A stretch of 64,000 nucleotides of DNA from Hirundichthys speculiger (Eukaryota > Chordata > Actinopteri > Beloniformes > Exocoetidae), in the NCBI GenBank assembly GCA_018398805.1, contig JAGFBZ010001895.1:2377001-2441000 (forward strand), in the 5' to 3' direction. This document shows positions 24,001 through 36,200 of this stretch, in pieces. A program made the translations under genes and the position numbers. A model generated the notes under the pieces. That model saw nothing but the letters and a program-made list of their open reading frames with translations. It was not told where the DNA came from and did not search any database. Positions within the stretch are counted from its first letter, which is position 1. The number at the start of each line of letters is the position of its first letter.

Positions 24001-27000
24001 TTATTTTACTGTTCAGATTTTCTGAACCAATTGTACTCTTACACATAAAGAGTGCAGAGTATGATTAATTTCCATTGGAGCAGCTGCAGTTTAGGAGGTT
24101 GAGCAGTTGTCTGCCAGTTGAAAAGTTGATGTTTTGAATTTTGGTCTAATAGTTGATATGTCAAAGTGTCTGTGTAAAAAAAAAGGCACTGTGTAGACTC
24201 AGTAGAAAAGAAATCTGTGTAGATCTCTCTAGACTAAGAGAGTGTAGTTAATATGCGTATGGATTGTAATGTGGAAGCTGTTTGAGTTGTCAGTAAGACT
24301 AAAGATGCACTATGTCCACTTATCTTCACATGCTTCAATAAATACGTCAAATGAGAATTCAAGGGAAACATAGTGGTTCGCCCCATGACCTCAGAGCAGC
24401 AAAGTTCCTGGTTTAAATGTAATCTTGGGCCATTGTGTGCTTTTTCCAAAATTCAAAGACACACATCTTAATATGATCAGTGACTTAAAAGGTGTGAATG
24501 CCAGTTAAGATGGTCGCCTGTCTCTTTTGTCAGCCTTGTGATGCCACTGGTCTCTCCCCAGATGAATGTGAACATAAATAAAGAAGGTAAGGAGAATGGA
24601 TGGAAGAACATCAGGATGTTGTATCTCAGGATGCTGAGCAGAAACAGCTGGAAACTGCTGGAAGTCATACTAACAGATTCTTTACAGACGCATTGGGTAA
24701 AACATTCAGAGAACACAGTTAAACAGTCGTGTATATGGGATTGAAAAGCTTATCTGATGGAATTTTTTTCTGCGAGACTGTTGCTACATTTTGACCCTCT
24801 CCCACGGCTCAAACTCACTAATTAAACTTAAGACAAATTTAAACTGCATGTTTATTTGTTTGAATAATAGCTATTATTGACTTACCACCTGCCACAAAGT
24901 AATAATTAGTCTCCTCCTGAGATAATTAAATATTTTGAGCCTTGGTAAATTTAAACATTGCTCAGAGGGCCCAAGGGAGGTTAATAATTATTGTAATTGA
25001 TGGAAGATGGCTGCATAATGATTTATTCTGCCAAACGTTTTCTTGGGATTAAGACTAATTTTTGGTTCATAATTGTTTTGTAAGAAACCAGAGCAAAAAC
25101 ACAACATTAATATGCTGTGAATACGATTTATATTATATTCTAAAACAGATGGATGTGTCTCTGTTTACATATATGCACACACACTGTCATGGTGAAAATG
25201 CGAAGCACTATGTATGCTCATGCTGCATAAGTATGAATAATTTGTTCAAACACTTACTCGGCTGTGGGCATTTTAACATTCCCTGTCCTCAGAGAATCTG
25301 ATACTCTTTTTCTGCCTGGAACAGATGGTTCAGTATATCCTCATTATTCAGTATATTCATCCATGTCAAATGTGGTTCTCGATAAATCTTCATCTCTTCC
25401 CTTTTTTTTTCCATTCCTGTTTTCCTGTATTCTATCACATAATTATCTTTCAAGGTCTTCTTCTCTCGACACCCTGTTGTAGTTTGTAGGTCATGTTAGA
25501 AAAAAAATAATCAGTCAAGGCTCCAGTTGCCCACGACCTGAGGGCAAAGCTGTTGACTTTTGCTTCAAGTTTTTCTCTTTTTTTTTTTTTCCTGCCTCAG
25601 TGAAAAAAGACAGCGATATCCACTTTGCTTTTTCCTTTGTTCTTTACAGCTGAAACAAGGAGAAAGACTTTTTTTATTACACCTTTTTTTTTTTACATAT
25701 CATTATTTCACAGAAACAAGGCTGAATACCAATGTATGACCATCATGGTGCTTTTTAAGGAATAATACACAGAATTAACTTGAACTGAGTTACAGGAAAA
25801 ATATTCTTATGTTCAAACTACAGGATTTGTATTTCAGAACTTTTCTTTAAAAATCCAAGTGATATGGATTTGATATTCAATTATTAAACCTGGCCATTTA
25901 CATGACCGCAAATGGTGTGCACTAATAAAGCTGAAGCTCTTTACATTGTGCTTTTATTCCAGTCAAACACGCTCATGCGTTGCTTCTATTATAGAGGAGC
26001 CACAGTGATACAGCAAGGAGCATACTGAAAGACATCCTGAAGTTCAGTGTTGGAGCGCACACACCACACACACACAGTTTTGCAATTTAGACAAAGGACA
26101 ATACATACTTGAAGTTGTATTCTTTGATTAAGTCAGTGTACATTTCATGCAAAAGTGACTCATACATCAAAGTAGCTAAGCACTGTCACATCAACTAACA
26201 GTGTCAGAAGTTGTTTTCCAAGTCAATATACCTGTTGCGGTTTTCAAAGAAAACTGAAACTTGGCTTTAGGCAAAAATCATTATCTTTACTAGTAGGACT
26301 TTATGTTCGACTTATATCAATAGAAGTCATTTTACATCAACGGCAGATAAGTAGAGATAGTATTACTCAAGTGTGCTTAATGGAGGCGATGACCCCAGAA
26401 CTCTCTGTCTTATCTGACATTTTGGCCCAGATTTCTTCAGCTAGAAGAAGCAACCTCCACGGTTATCTTCAGTGAAGTGTAAGCGCAAGACTTTTCAGGC
26501 AGTTTGCTCACTTTACAGACTTTTCCTCTTTCCTCCGACTCAGACAGGCGTTTTACCACCTCACCTCACCAAAAGCAAAGGTCCAGAGCACGACTTATCT
26601 GGTTCACCTTCTATAACTTTATATTGTACGTTGCCAGGCCGAGCACTTCCACTGCAGTTTTACTCTCTGTCTTGGGCGGTACGCCAACCCATTTTCTCCT
26701 GCGGCAATTGCCCTCAAGGCTAAATAAAAATTCTACTTTAACAGGACCTGATGCTTGGTCTAAGTAGAACCAACAGCAATGGCGCTGGCCCAACACTCAA
26801 CTATCCTACAGATTGCCACACTGCCCTCCTGTGCCTGCCCTCACACCTGTGTTACACCTTCATGAGAGCAGCTGTGAGATGAAATAGTTGGCTGTATTAT
26901 ACTGTGATATGCTATAATATACTGTAACATTATTAAAAAAAAATGGTCTCTGCTGTTCTTATTATCAGTACCATATAAGTTAATTACAGTTAATAATCAG

Positions 27001-28599
27001 GGACACAAATACTTCCGGTCTTGAAAATGTAAAATAAGGATGAATTCACTTAAGTAACTGACTAAATTAATTCAGTCAGATAACAAAACTCCAGATTTTA
27101 GAGATTTTTATGATGTAAGTGGAGGGGAAAAATGCCAGTAACTATATGTTACTGTTGGCTTCTTTGATAGACATGTGGCCAATCAATGCCTTTGAAATGA
27201 GTTATTTGAAACACGCCATGGAAAATCAGCTTTTTCAATCATTTTTTTTTCATCGATCTTATTAATGTAATTTATGTAAAGGACACCACTGACCGAATAG
27301 GGCAGCACAGTTAACTTTTACAAGTGTATTATACATCTATCAACCCCATTCCTTCAAATTACTTTAGTTCCAGAATTGAAACAGGTTTACCTCTTATGCT
27401 GTTTATTTAAAAATAATAATGTTTAAAAAAAAATCCATGTACCTCCAGTGGAGTGGTGTGCACACCAAAAGTTGATCATTTACAACACAGTGCAACTAGG
27501 AAGCCAAGTCATTATGCAATGCATCAACGACTGCTTGCATGCTTGCCCTGTCATAGCATGCACGCACACAGCCACGCACGCACACATATTTCTATTTCTT
27601 TGAGCTGCTGTCTGATTGGCATCTGATCTGCTGATCTGCTCCTGCAGCAGATGTTGAGTAAATCTGCAAGGCTTGTCATTGTTAAATAAAGGATTTGCTT
27701 CATCCTTGTCTCAACACGCACTTTTAGTTGACACAAATATCACTTGTCCATTTCTGCATTCTGCTCTCACTCATTGATTCAGTTGCCATTTTATTTCTTT
27801 ATAAATGAAAAGGGAAATGTTGTCATTTTTACAAACAGGTTTGGGCCTTTCCGACTGAAATCAATCCATTTCTAAATGTCAAGATCTCTGAGATTCCACC
27901 TTCACGTATTTGTCTCAGGACATATCTCCCCCCACGCCTGTTGTTCTATGGTCCAGTTTTTTTAGTCCATCAGAATCAACTCAGTGGCAGTTGTATTGAT
28001 ATCAACATGCAATCAATTAGAAAGAATATTATTATAGCCACCTTATGTTCTTAAGACCACTATGTGTTTTTGCTCACAACTCCTCTTGGTCTAGGTAGTA
28101 TAAGAGTAACAGTTGTTGTGTGTTCCTGAGCAGCAGAACCAGACAGACAACCTTGACATCTCATCAAAATGCATAATAATTTAGATATTTCCAGAAAAGG
28201 TAAGTCAAGCAGTACAGTTATAATGTAAAATGTAAAAGCAATGCACTAAAAGAAATATAAAACTATAAATAAAAAGGGAAGGAAAATCTACAAAGAAGGC
28301 TGTAAAATGTACAATATAAGAAACTGTATTTAAATCTTTTTTTATTTACATGGTTTCAGCACATCCATTTTCCTGTACAATTCTGGATACACTCATATCA
28401 GTATCTTCTAAGCTATAATTAAAAGCTACTGACTTTCAGGACTCAAACTGCTATTTATAAGCACCACGATTCTGGAACTTGTTTGAGCCATAAAATGAGT
28501 AAAAGTGTCGAACAAGAAAAACGAAATAATTAATAATGAATAGGACAAGGACCAGCAGAAACTAAAGATCGTGGTAAAGTTTCCACCTTCCGTTTCTCA
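24001..28599. other. Intergenic, one conserved-looking AT block
   Basis: No exon is supported upstream of the tlcd4 promoter. The block 24810-25035 is unusually ordered (TAATTAAACTTAAG, AATAATTAGTCTCC, GTTAATAATTATTG cores) and may be a conserved enhancer. T-rich tracts lie at 25400-25410, 25578-25592 and 25670-25694. A motif pair CTGATCTGCTGATCTGCT is at about 27625-27645. Confidence 0.4.
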
Positions 28600-28764
28600 G
28601 CCGACTGTGAAGCGTCGTCTTTGTGTCTCGTGGGTGTAGCTTGTGTCAAGGGGGCGTGTGCTCGCGGGGGCGGCTAGGAGTCGACGTCACAGCTCATTCC
28701 TGGCTGTCAGTGCCAAAATAAAGCGAGTGAAAACTTTTGTGTCGAGATTCAAGGGTATAGACAC
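28600..28764 (+). promoter_or_regulatory. tlcd4: Putative tlcd4 promoter, GC-rich and TATA-less
   Basis: CpG density rises sharply against the AT-rich surroundings. A GC box GGGGGCGG is at 28666-28673 and a CRE-like CGACGTCA is at 28682-28689, just before a short transcribed-looking segment ending in a donor at 28787. No TATA box is seen at the expected spacing, as is usual for broadly expressed genes. Elevated CpG continues to about 29270. The link to tlcd4 is inferred from orientation and from the acceptor before the first coding exon. Confidence 0.5.
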
Positions 28765-28786
28765 ATGGCAGCGGCGATACGAGGCG
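28690..28786 (+). other. tlcd4: Probable non-coding exon 1 of tlcd4 (5' UTR, with uORF)
   Basis: The segment ends GAGGCG before the donor GTAAGA (28787). It would splice to the acceptor TTTAG ending at 33108, seven bases before the start codon. It contains an upstream ATG at 28765 (MAAAIRG...); after splicing this frame would read Gly, Glu and then stop within GTGAGTGATGG, overlapping the main ATG. The left boundary (TSS) is not determined. RNA evidence would be decisive. Confidence 0.4.
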
Positions 28787-30904
28787 GTAAGAAAAGCCAC
28801 TGCTAACCCCGGGTTGTAATGGTCGGTCGGGCCAGGGGCTGTCGGCGTCGCGGAGGAGGCCGTTTTCCTGCGTCTGTCCTGGGGTCGCGCTCCGAGGACC
28901 AGCGGGCTGGTTCGGTTTAGCCGACTGCTAGCTAACGTCAAGTTGAAAGAAAGTGGAGAAGACGCCAAACGGCCACTAACCTATGCGACGGACAGCAGGT
29001 AGCGGGTCCCTTCTCCTTCTATTACACCAAACAAAACACGAGCTGGTGCGTGCAGTCTTCATCTTCCACAGTGGAGACATTTTCCTCTGTGCTTCTTTCT
29101 GTTGTCTTGTCTTTGGCAGCCTAACAACGGCACACGTAGCAGTCTTTACCGCTTCGCCCAACAACTTTGCTCAAGGGATTCCGACTCGGCTTGTGGCGCT
29201 GTTGGTTCCAACTCGTTTAACAACCGTCTGGGTCGTATCATGAAGCTGTTTTCTTGTTGCTGGAGCCGATATTCGCGAAATCTCGTAATTTTCTTTATGC
29301 TTTTTTTCCCGTCTGCACCCACACCTCCAAGTATACTGGGATTAGAAAGGGAGAAAGCGAGAAGGCCAGTTACTGTTATATTTCCCGTTTACTTTGAACT
29401 GCACACGGCCAGGTACGTGGTGCATAGTTCACCAAATAACAGAAGAAAACGTTTTAGCTGTTGTTAAGAGAAATATGAGCATTAAAAACGACAGTAATTC
29501 CCTGTAATGTGTTGGTATTCATACCGTGAGCCGTGCTGGTCAGGGGGTTGTGCGGCTCAAACTTGTTGGTCTGGTGTTGCAATGCGGTAGACAGAAGCCG
29601 TTTTGGATTTCCAAATGAACCGGGGGAAATTGAACCGCTATTATTTATGTTTGGTCGATATGTCACGGGGTCATGGTTTGCTGACAGCAGCAGGATGTTC
29701 CAGGAGAACAAGGTCAGGAGCAGCTCTCCTGTTCAGGCTGTCAGCCGCAGTGAGGAGGCTCTGTGTGCTGCCTGCTCCCTTGGGCCAGCATGGACCGGCC
29801 TGCCAGGTGAAGAATACCAATGAATTATTCAGGCACATGCTGCATATGATCAACACCTACCCAGGAATGTGCAGAGCCACTTCTTTGGGCAATAATGGGC
29901 TCTCAGTGTGTTGTGGCTCTCATACTTTCCCTGAACACAACAGTTTCTGCATAGTAGGGTTTTGGAAAGATGTATGAGGCAGTAGCTGCACTTCTTACAA
30001 TGTCTTCAATAATTGGCTGACATCACACCTATTAATATACAGTTTAATGTTTATTTTTCATCAGTTTTGTCAAAGCTCAAGGAGAAAACCTTTCAGGTTA
30101 CTTATAGTCGTTTTTAATCAAAGCTGAAATCCTCATGGCGCATTTTAAACTGGTATATTTAACTGTGGTTCTGAGTTGACATGCTTTTTGTTATTTCAGC
30201 AACTTGTTATTACCTCATATTTTACATAGCAGTTTATATCCACTACAGTGAACATTGTATAATAAAAATAGAACAGCTGGGTACATACCAAAAGTGCCAT
30301 CTGCTTTTCAAAGGTTGAATTACTTGGATTGATTTGCTAGCATAAAGATTTAACATATCTGCATTACATTGGGGTTTTACTGCTATGCCTGCTGGCCAGC
30401 TGTAACCTTTGTCTTGCACAATAGGATTTGTCACCAGTAATTAGTTTTTACATAATTTCTATGATTTAAACTGTAGTGTATGCATAATGTTTGAGTCTAA
30501 ACAAGTGCCAACAAAGTCCATTGCCACAGCTAACATTAATACAAAACAGGTGAAAGTTTATCATGCACCTTTGCATCCAGTGTTCCCTGTGAACTCTGTA
30601 ATCGTTTCCACCAGGTATGTGCAGAGGTTTGCTTAAATTAAGACGTTTAATGTTTATTGTATGCTTAAATAAAATAGTAGTACCTCATTCGAGGGCTTTA
30701 GACTGATGCTCCTACAGGTAGTTACTTCATATTGATTGTGTATCAGTTATCACTTGTCAAAAATTAATGATTAATTACTGATTAAGTAAGATCTACACTC
30801 AACACTTAAATATATTTTACAATATAATAACATTCTTTTAGCACATATTTAGATTATTAAGATTGTTTCCACCCAAATGCTTTTATGTATATTATGCCAA
30901 AGGA

Positions 30905-30960
30905 CAAAGCAAATTTCTTGTAATGCAAAGTTACTTGGCAATAAACTGATTCTGATTAAT
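30905..30960 (+). repeat. LINE-like 3' tail fragment
   Basis: AAATTTCTTGTAATGCAAAG, then TACTTGGCAATAAACTGATT and CTGATT, resembles the 3' terminus of fish non-LTR elements ('TTGGCAATAAA.CTGATTCTGATT'). No coding part is present. Confidence 0.5.
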
Positions 30961-32004
30961 GAACAAATAATTTACAAGAGAGAATTTATTTTTTTCCATT
31001 TTAAAGGAAAATGCCACAAAGTGTAAAAGTACTTTAAGCCAAAAAAGGAAAGAATGTTACACTGCTTATTTATTTATTTATTTATATAACGTGCACATGC
31101 ACACAAACACTTGATGATGAACCTTTACTGAGCTGACATGGAGCAGCCCATGCTTCATTGATCTCACCTGGCTTCATTGTGATGTAGGGCTGAACTAAAT
31201 GGCCAAAATGTATATCACAATATATTTCTTAATTTTGGTCTATATAATCCTCATGTCAACATGAATAATATGAAAACCACAGAGAAACTGCAGAGATTGT
31301 CCTGAAAGGATAACTGTACCCACGAACCTCTGAAAAATGATTTAGTCAAATCCATAAAACCTCACATATAATACTTACTTATATAATACTTATATAATAA
31401 TAATGATGACAATAATAATGACAACAGTAGTAATAAATAAATAAATCAGTGTTCACCTTTTATTTACATTCATCATAAGGGAAACACTTTTTTTATTACG
31501 ACATTATTTTATTATTGTCCAGCCCTTCGATGAGCTCGTGTTAGCTCTTCCTTCTAGTCACATGATCCATGTACATACTCTAAATTCTTGCTGTCTTGCT
31601 GTGTTTTCAAGACAATGACCAAAAAAAAAAAATGTTGCACTGATGGGAGCTTTGGGTCAGTCATTTCATTTTTTTACTGTCCTTAACTATAAGGAGCTTG
31701 AGAAAACTGAAAATGAAGAAGTTGTTTTTTTTGCAAACAAAATGTATTTTTAGTCCATCTATATGAATTACCCCTGATCAGAAAATATGATGCTAATTTG
31801 TTGACGTGAATGAACAGAGCTCCTCAGCCAGTCTGCACACAGTGCGTGTTTACATCCAGTAGTCTCCATTTCAGTGTATTTATTTATTTTCATTTGCATT
31901 CACTCAACATTTAAAAATATATTTGGCCAAATGGCTAAAGCATGACATATCTAATGTGTAGGTTTTATTAATTGAAAGGAATAATACAGGTCTAAGCAAA
32001 TCTG

Positions 32005-32405
32005 GGGTTGTTTTTCAGCCATAGGACCTGGACACCTCGCTGTCATTCAGTCAACTATGAACTAGAGGCATATTGTAGAAGCAAATATTAGGCCATCTAT
32101 CTGAAAGCTAGAAAGCCAGTCAAAAGTCAAAATCTCAACCCAGTTGAAATCGTGTGGCGTGACCAGCTGTGAATAAGCAAATGGCCTACAACCTCAATAA
32201 ACTGAAGCAAAGTAAAGAATAATGGACTAAAATTTCTCCACAACCATGTGAGAGACTGATAAAGTTGTACAACCTACCACTTAAAGTTACTGCTGCTAAA
32301 GGTGAATCTACAAGCTACTGAATCACAGAGGAACTTAGCATTTCCCGCATTTATGTTATTTCTGGCTTCAATTTTCATAAATAGATTATGACACATTGGG
32401 GGTGG
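32005..32405 (+). mobile_element. Decayed Tc1-like transposon, 3' part
   Basis: The sequence parallels the second half of the Tc1 family also seen at 20965-22090: TTTTTCAGCCATAGGACCTG, a shortened catalytic region, TGTGAGAGACTGATAAAGTT, GCTGCTAAAGGTGAATCTAC and AAGCTACTGAATCACA. It has internal deletions and no open frame. It sits in the 5'-UTR intron of tlcd4. Confidence 0.75.
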
Positions 32406-33115
32406 GGAAAAAAGTACTGTATTGTTACCTAATTCCAAATCCCACTTCTTCCCCCTCATTCTGATCCAATGATGTATTTTACATTTTTACATACAAAAAC
32501 CTAGGATTAAAAGAGGGCGCCCTGACTGCAAATGGCTGCAAGTAACATAATCAAAGTAGAATGCAGCCTTAACACTTGTTACGCAGTCCGTCTCATGAGC
32601 TGAAACGTTTGCTTCATCTCGACAATCCTCTTTTCTTTCTGTGCTCAAGCTTTTGTTTTCTTCTCGGGGATTTTTGCTGTGTCCTAAACAACTCACTGTA
32701 ATCCCCTTGCAAAATGTGCATAATGCAGACTTTCATTCCAAATCAAAAATGCTGTGTTGTGTATTCAGACACGTACATTTTCTTTGTCACTCTTTCTTTC
32801 CTTCTGTTGCCTTTCCTGACTGCTTGTCATTTTCCTTTCATCTTCTCTTTCCCCTCTGTGCAGCATTCACTTTCATGACGCAGCTGCTTTTTTTTTTTTT
32901 GTTCCCCTCTTCTGTTTTTCCATTTCCTGTTTACTTTTTTGACTTGATGAACCAGACATGGTGTAGTTTGATCCTCTCACTACTACTGTCATCTCCGTTA
33001 TTCTTCTGCGGTTGCCCAAGATGACTGATAATCATCAACTGAACCTGTCAATGTGTATCCTTCCCTCACCCACCCCTCTGCCCCCCTTCCCTCCCATGTC
33101 ATGTTTAGGTGAGTG

Positions 33116-33261
33116 ATGGAGACCAGAGAGTTGACTGTGGTAGCTGGCAGCTTTGTGGGTTTCCAGCTTCTCTTCTCAGTGGCCAGCCCGCGGCTCTCCT
33201 CTGCCATCACACCAAGTTATCGACGGCTACCTCTCACCAAGCTCACTGAGTGGAACTCCAG
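33116..33261 (+). CDS. tlcd4: tlcd4 coding exon 1
   Basis: Residues 1-48 and two bases of R49: a hydrophobic first segment, then LTKLTEWNS. The acceptor TTTAG ends at 33108, leaving seven untranslated bases. The donor is AG|GTTTGT, which is weak but fits the phase. Confidence 0.9.
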
Positions 33262-36200
33262 GTTTGTCACAACACAGCACTTCTCTTCCACAGTGTACAT
33301 TTTCACTTTCTTATGTGGAAACCAGAACCAGGCATTTGCTATGAGCCCACCATGAAAAACCCTCCCTACCAAACTGCAGCTGCATAATGTTGCTTAGACA
33401 GGGTACTTCCCAAACTGACCCCTGTTAAGAAAACATGAGTTCTTTTGGTAATGCCACTCCGAAACAGACCCCAGTGTGCTTCAAATGAATACATCATTAC
33501 ATATACAGCTGTGATGTGATGGGTTGGAAGAGGAAAAGTTTCCCGTCAGAAACCTCAGAGGTGAGGTTCTGCATCTCTAACTGACTTTGTTATTTGTGTC
33601 CTGTCTCTCATCTGATTGCTGTCAGCCAATAGTTCATCATCCATTTATAATTGACTCTACTCTGTTTCTCTGTAATGAAGAGAACAGAGTGCATTGACCA
33701 AGGAGTCCAAAACAAGTCAAAGGCAAAGCACTAATGGTTTACTTTCGAGTGGTCTACCCTTTCAAAACAGCCAGTTCCCAGTGTGTCAGTGCATTGTTTA
33801 TGTAACTACTATTTAAGTGTTAAGATAGAGTTCCAAAAGAAACAGCACCATTCTGCTGATTCAAGTACATTTCTGTCCATCTTGTATCTTCTCTGTTTAG
33901 CCTGTTTGGCTTCTTCTTAATATTACATCCTTTAATGTACTATTTATATATATATATATATAGTAGCATAACCCAACTCAGAAGGATATATTGAGTCTCT
34001 GTTTCACCTTTTTCTTTGAGCAATACTTCCCTCTATGACTGTTTCATACTGAGCCATTTCAGAATACCAATAATGGACTCGTACAGTAGTCTATTTGTTG
34101 AGCCAGTTTTGGCCAGGGCTCAACAAACAGCTGAAGCCTGTGGACCGCCCCAGAGGCTGCTCATTGATAGTGTAGGAACTGTGATTATGGTAGAATGGAG
34201 ATAAGAGCCGTTGGACCTCTGGAGTATTCCAGTGGCCCAGATAAGTACTCCAAAGGTCAGGGGTGATGCTGTTGAAGGCCTGATTAAAAACGAGCTGCTC
34301 ACAGTTGGATGCAGGGAATAGTATATAGCAGTGGTTCTCAAACTTTTAATACTGCGTACCACGTGAGAAACTGTTCAGCTCTGAGTACCACCATGATGAC
34401 CAATTTTAAAATATAGCCATGTATGCCTTCTCAATTAGCTTTAAACACACAGAGATGTTTATTCGTTATTGTGTTTATTTATTGTTGCCTGAATTGTTAC
34501 TTTACTGAATCAGACATTTACAACTCTGTCCAACAATTCTCACATACTTATACTCGCACACAGAGCAAAATAAACTCACTCAAAAGTTGTTACATCTGCA
34601 CTGTGACTGAATATGCAATAAATATTTTTTATAAAACAATTTTAATTGTTTCAAGCTACAGATTTCGTTTGAAACATATTTATAATGCATTGTATGTTTA
34701 CGATTCCTTAAAAGTAAAAATGTGGCAAGTCATGACGTTCCCCTGCGTACCACCAGAGAGTACTCATGTACTACTGGTGGTACGCGTACCACAGTTTGCG
34801 CACCACTGGTATATAGTGTATATGACTGTGCATTTAAGCAAACATGAACACACATTCAGTCTCTGTCATCATGTTTACTAATGTGCGTGTGTGTGTGCGT
34901 GTGTTTGCATGTGTGTATGTGTCAATCCCCAGGTTGGTGTCTACTGTGCACGCCTTGATTGTGGGCTTGTTCTGTTTATATATCCTGTGGTTCGACGATG
35001 AAGTCAACGCCAATCCCGTCTGGTAAGATGAGCAGAAAAGAAAAGCTAATTTGCCAATATAAACCTCTACCTCTCAGTATTTCATCACACATTAAATAAA
35101 ACATACATCGTAATAAGAAACCAATGTCATAAGAAATGTACCAATTAATTGGCTGGTCATTGGAACTGGCTGATTTTTCAAAGGATTAGTTCTGATTGGT
35201 GACAGACGGTCAGATATTTACATTTAAGAAAGCTACAAAGATGGGCAAAAAAAAAAAAGGTCAGAGTATTTTTATGAGAAGCCTGTGTTCTCACATCTGC
35301 CTCATCGATGTAACAGCCTCAGCAAGCTGATGAAGGGAAGAAGAGGTGAGTGAGAGGTGGGGGATAGGTGGCGTTGAAAGTTGATATCTGCTGTAGCCAT
35401 GAAAAAAAGGTGTTCATCTCTTTAGGAAAAAAGTAGGAAAGAGGCTGAATTAATGTGTCCGGACACTACAGAGTTGCAGAATCAGTGGATTTGGCCAATG
35501 ATTACTGTTTCTTCCTTGTTCCATTTTTCAACTTTTTCCATTACCATTGTCTCTTTTTATTTGCATCAATGTCTTTTTTTAAAATTAATAAATCAATCAA
35601 TGCCTTTTTCCCCGTTTCTTTTCTGTTCTGTTGTCTCAGTTTAGTTCTCATAAGCTATTCCTCTTTCATTTCTTTTACACCTCTCTTTTATTCTTCAATA
35701 CTGCCTCCTTCCTTATCATATTTCTCCTTATTTTCCTCTCCCTCCGTTTCACTTCCTCTCTGGCCGTCTAGCAGACTCAATTCCCACCAACAAGACTCAT
35801 TATCATAGCCACTTACAGGAGCCTAGCCTCCCACCCAGCCCCCTACTCCTTTCTTCCCCGACTCCACCAGCCTTGGTGAGTGTCTTCCTGCCTCTAGCTG
35901 TCCGTTGTAGCCCACCTCCCTGGCTGTCGAATCAATGCAGCACACCTCCCTCACTTTCATTGTCTCTCTGTTGGCCATGGCTAGCATCGCTGATGGAGCA
36001 GAAAAGGAAAGAAAAGAGAAAGTAGGTGGGGGATGGGTAAGAAATAGAGGAGTGGGGACGAAAGATGGGGTGCCCCCTCCCTGCTCCCACTACCAATTTT
36101 CATCCACTGACTGTTCAGGTGCTTGGTATTATAGCTCTCCCCTCTGTCTTTGCGATTACAAATATTTTTTTTTCTTTCTGCAGTTAAGACAAAAATGTCA

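Larger units (their letters stand above)
28787..33108 (+). other. tlcd4: Inferred tlcd4 intron in the 5' UTR
   Basis: It runs from donor GTAAGA to acceptor CATGTTTAG, preceded by a long C/T-rich tract (33040-33095). It contains the rest of the CpG-rich region, a LINE-like tail (30905-30960), AT-rich DNA and a Tc1 relic (32005-32405). No further coding exon is visible. Confidence 0.4.

Noticed and set aside
28687..28968. Minus-strand open frame across the CpG-rich promoter
   Set aside because: Open frames are expected in GC-rich DNA; no domain, no splice context, and it lies over the + strand promoter elements.
34423..34881. 152-aa open frame in tlcd4 intron 1
   Set aside because: Lies largely inside the hAT element, is AT-rich and has no transposase or other domain similarity.
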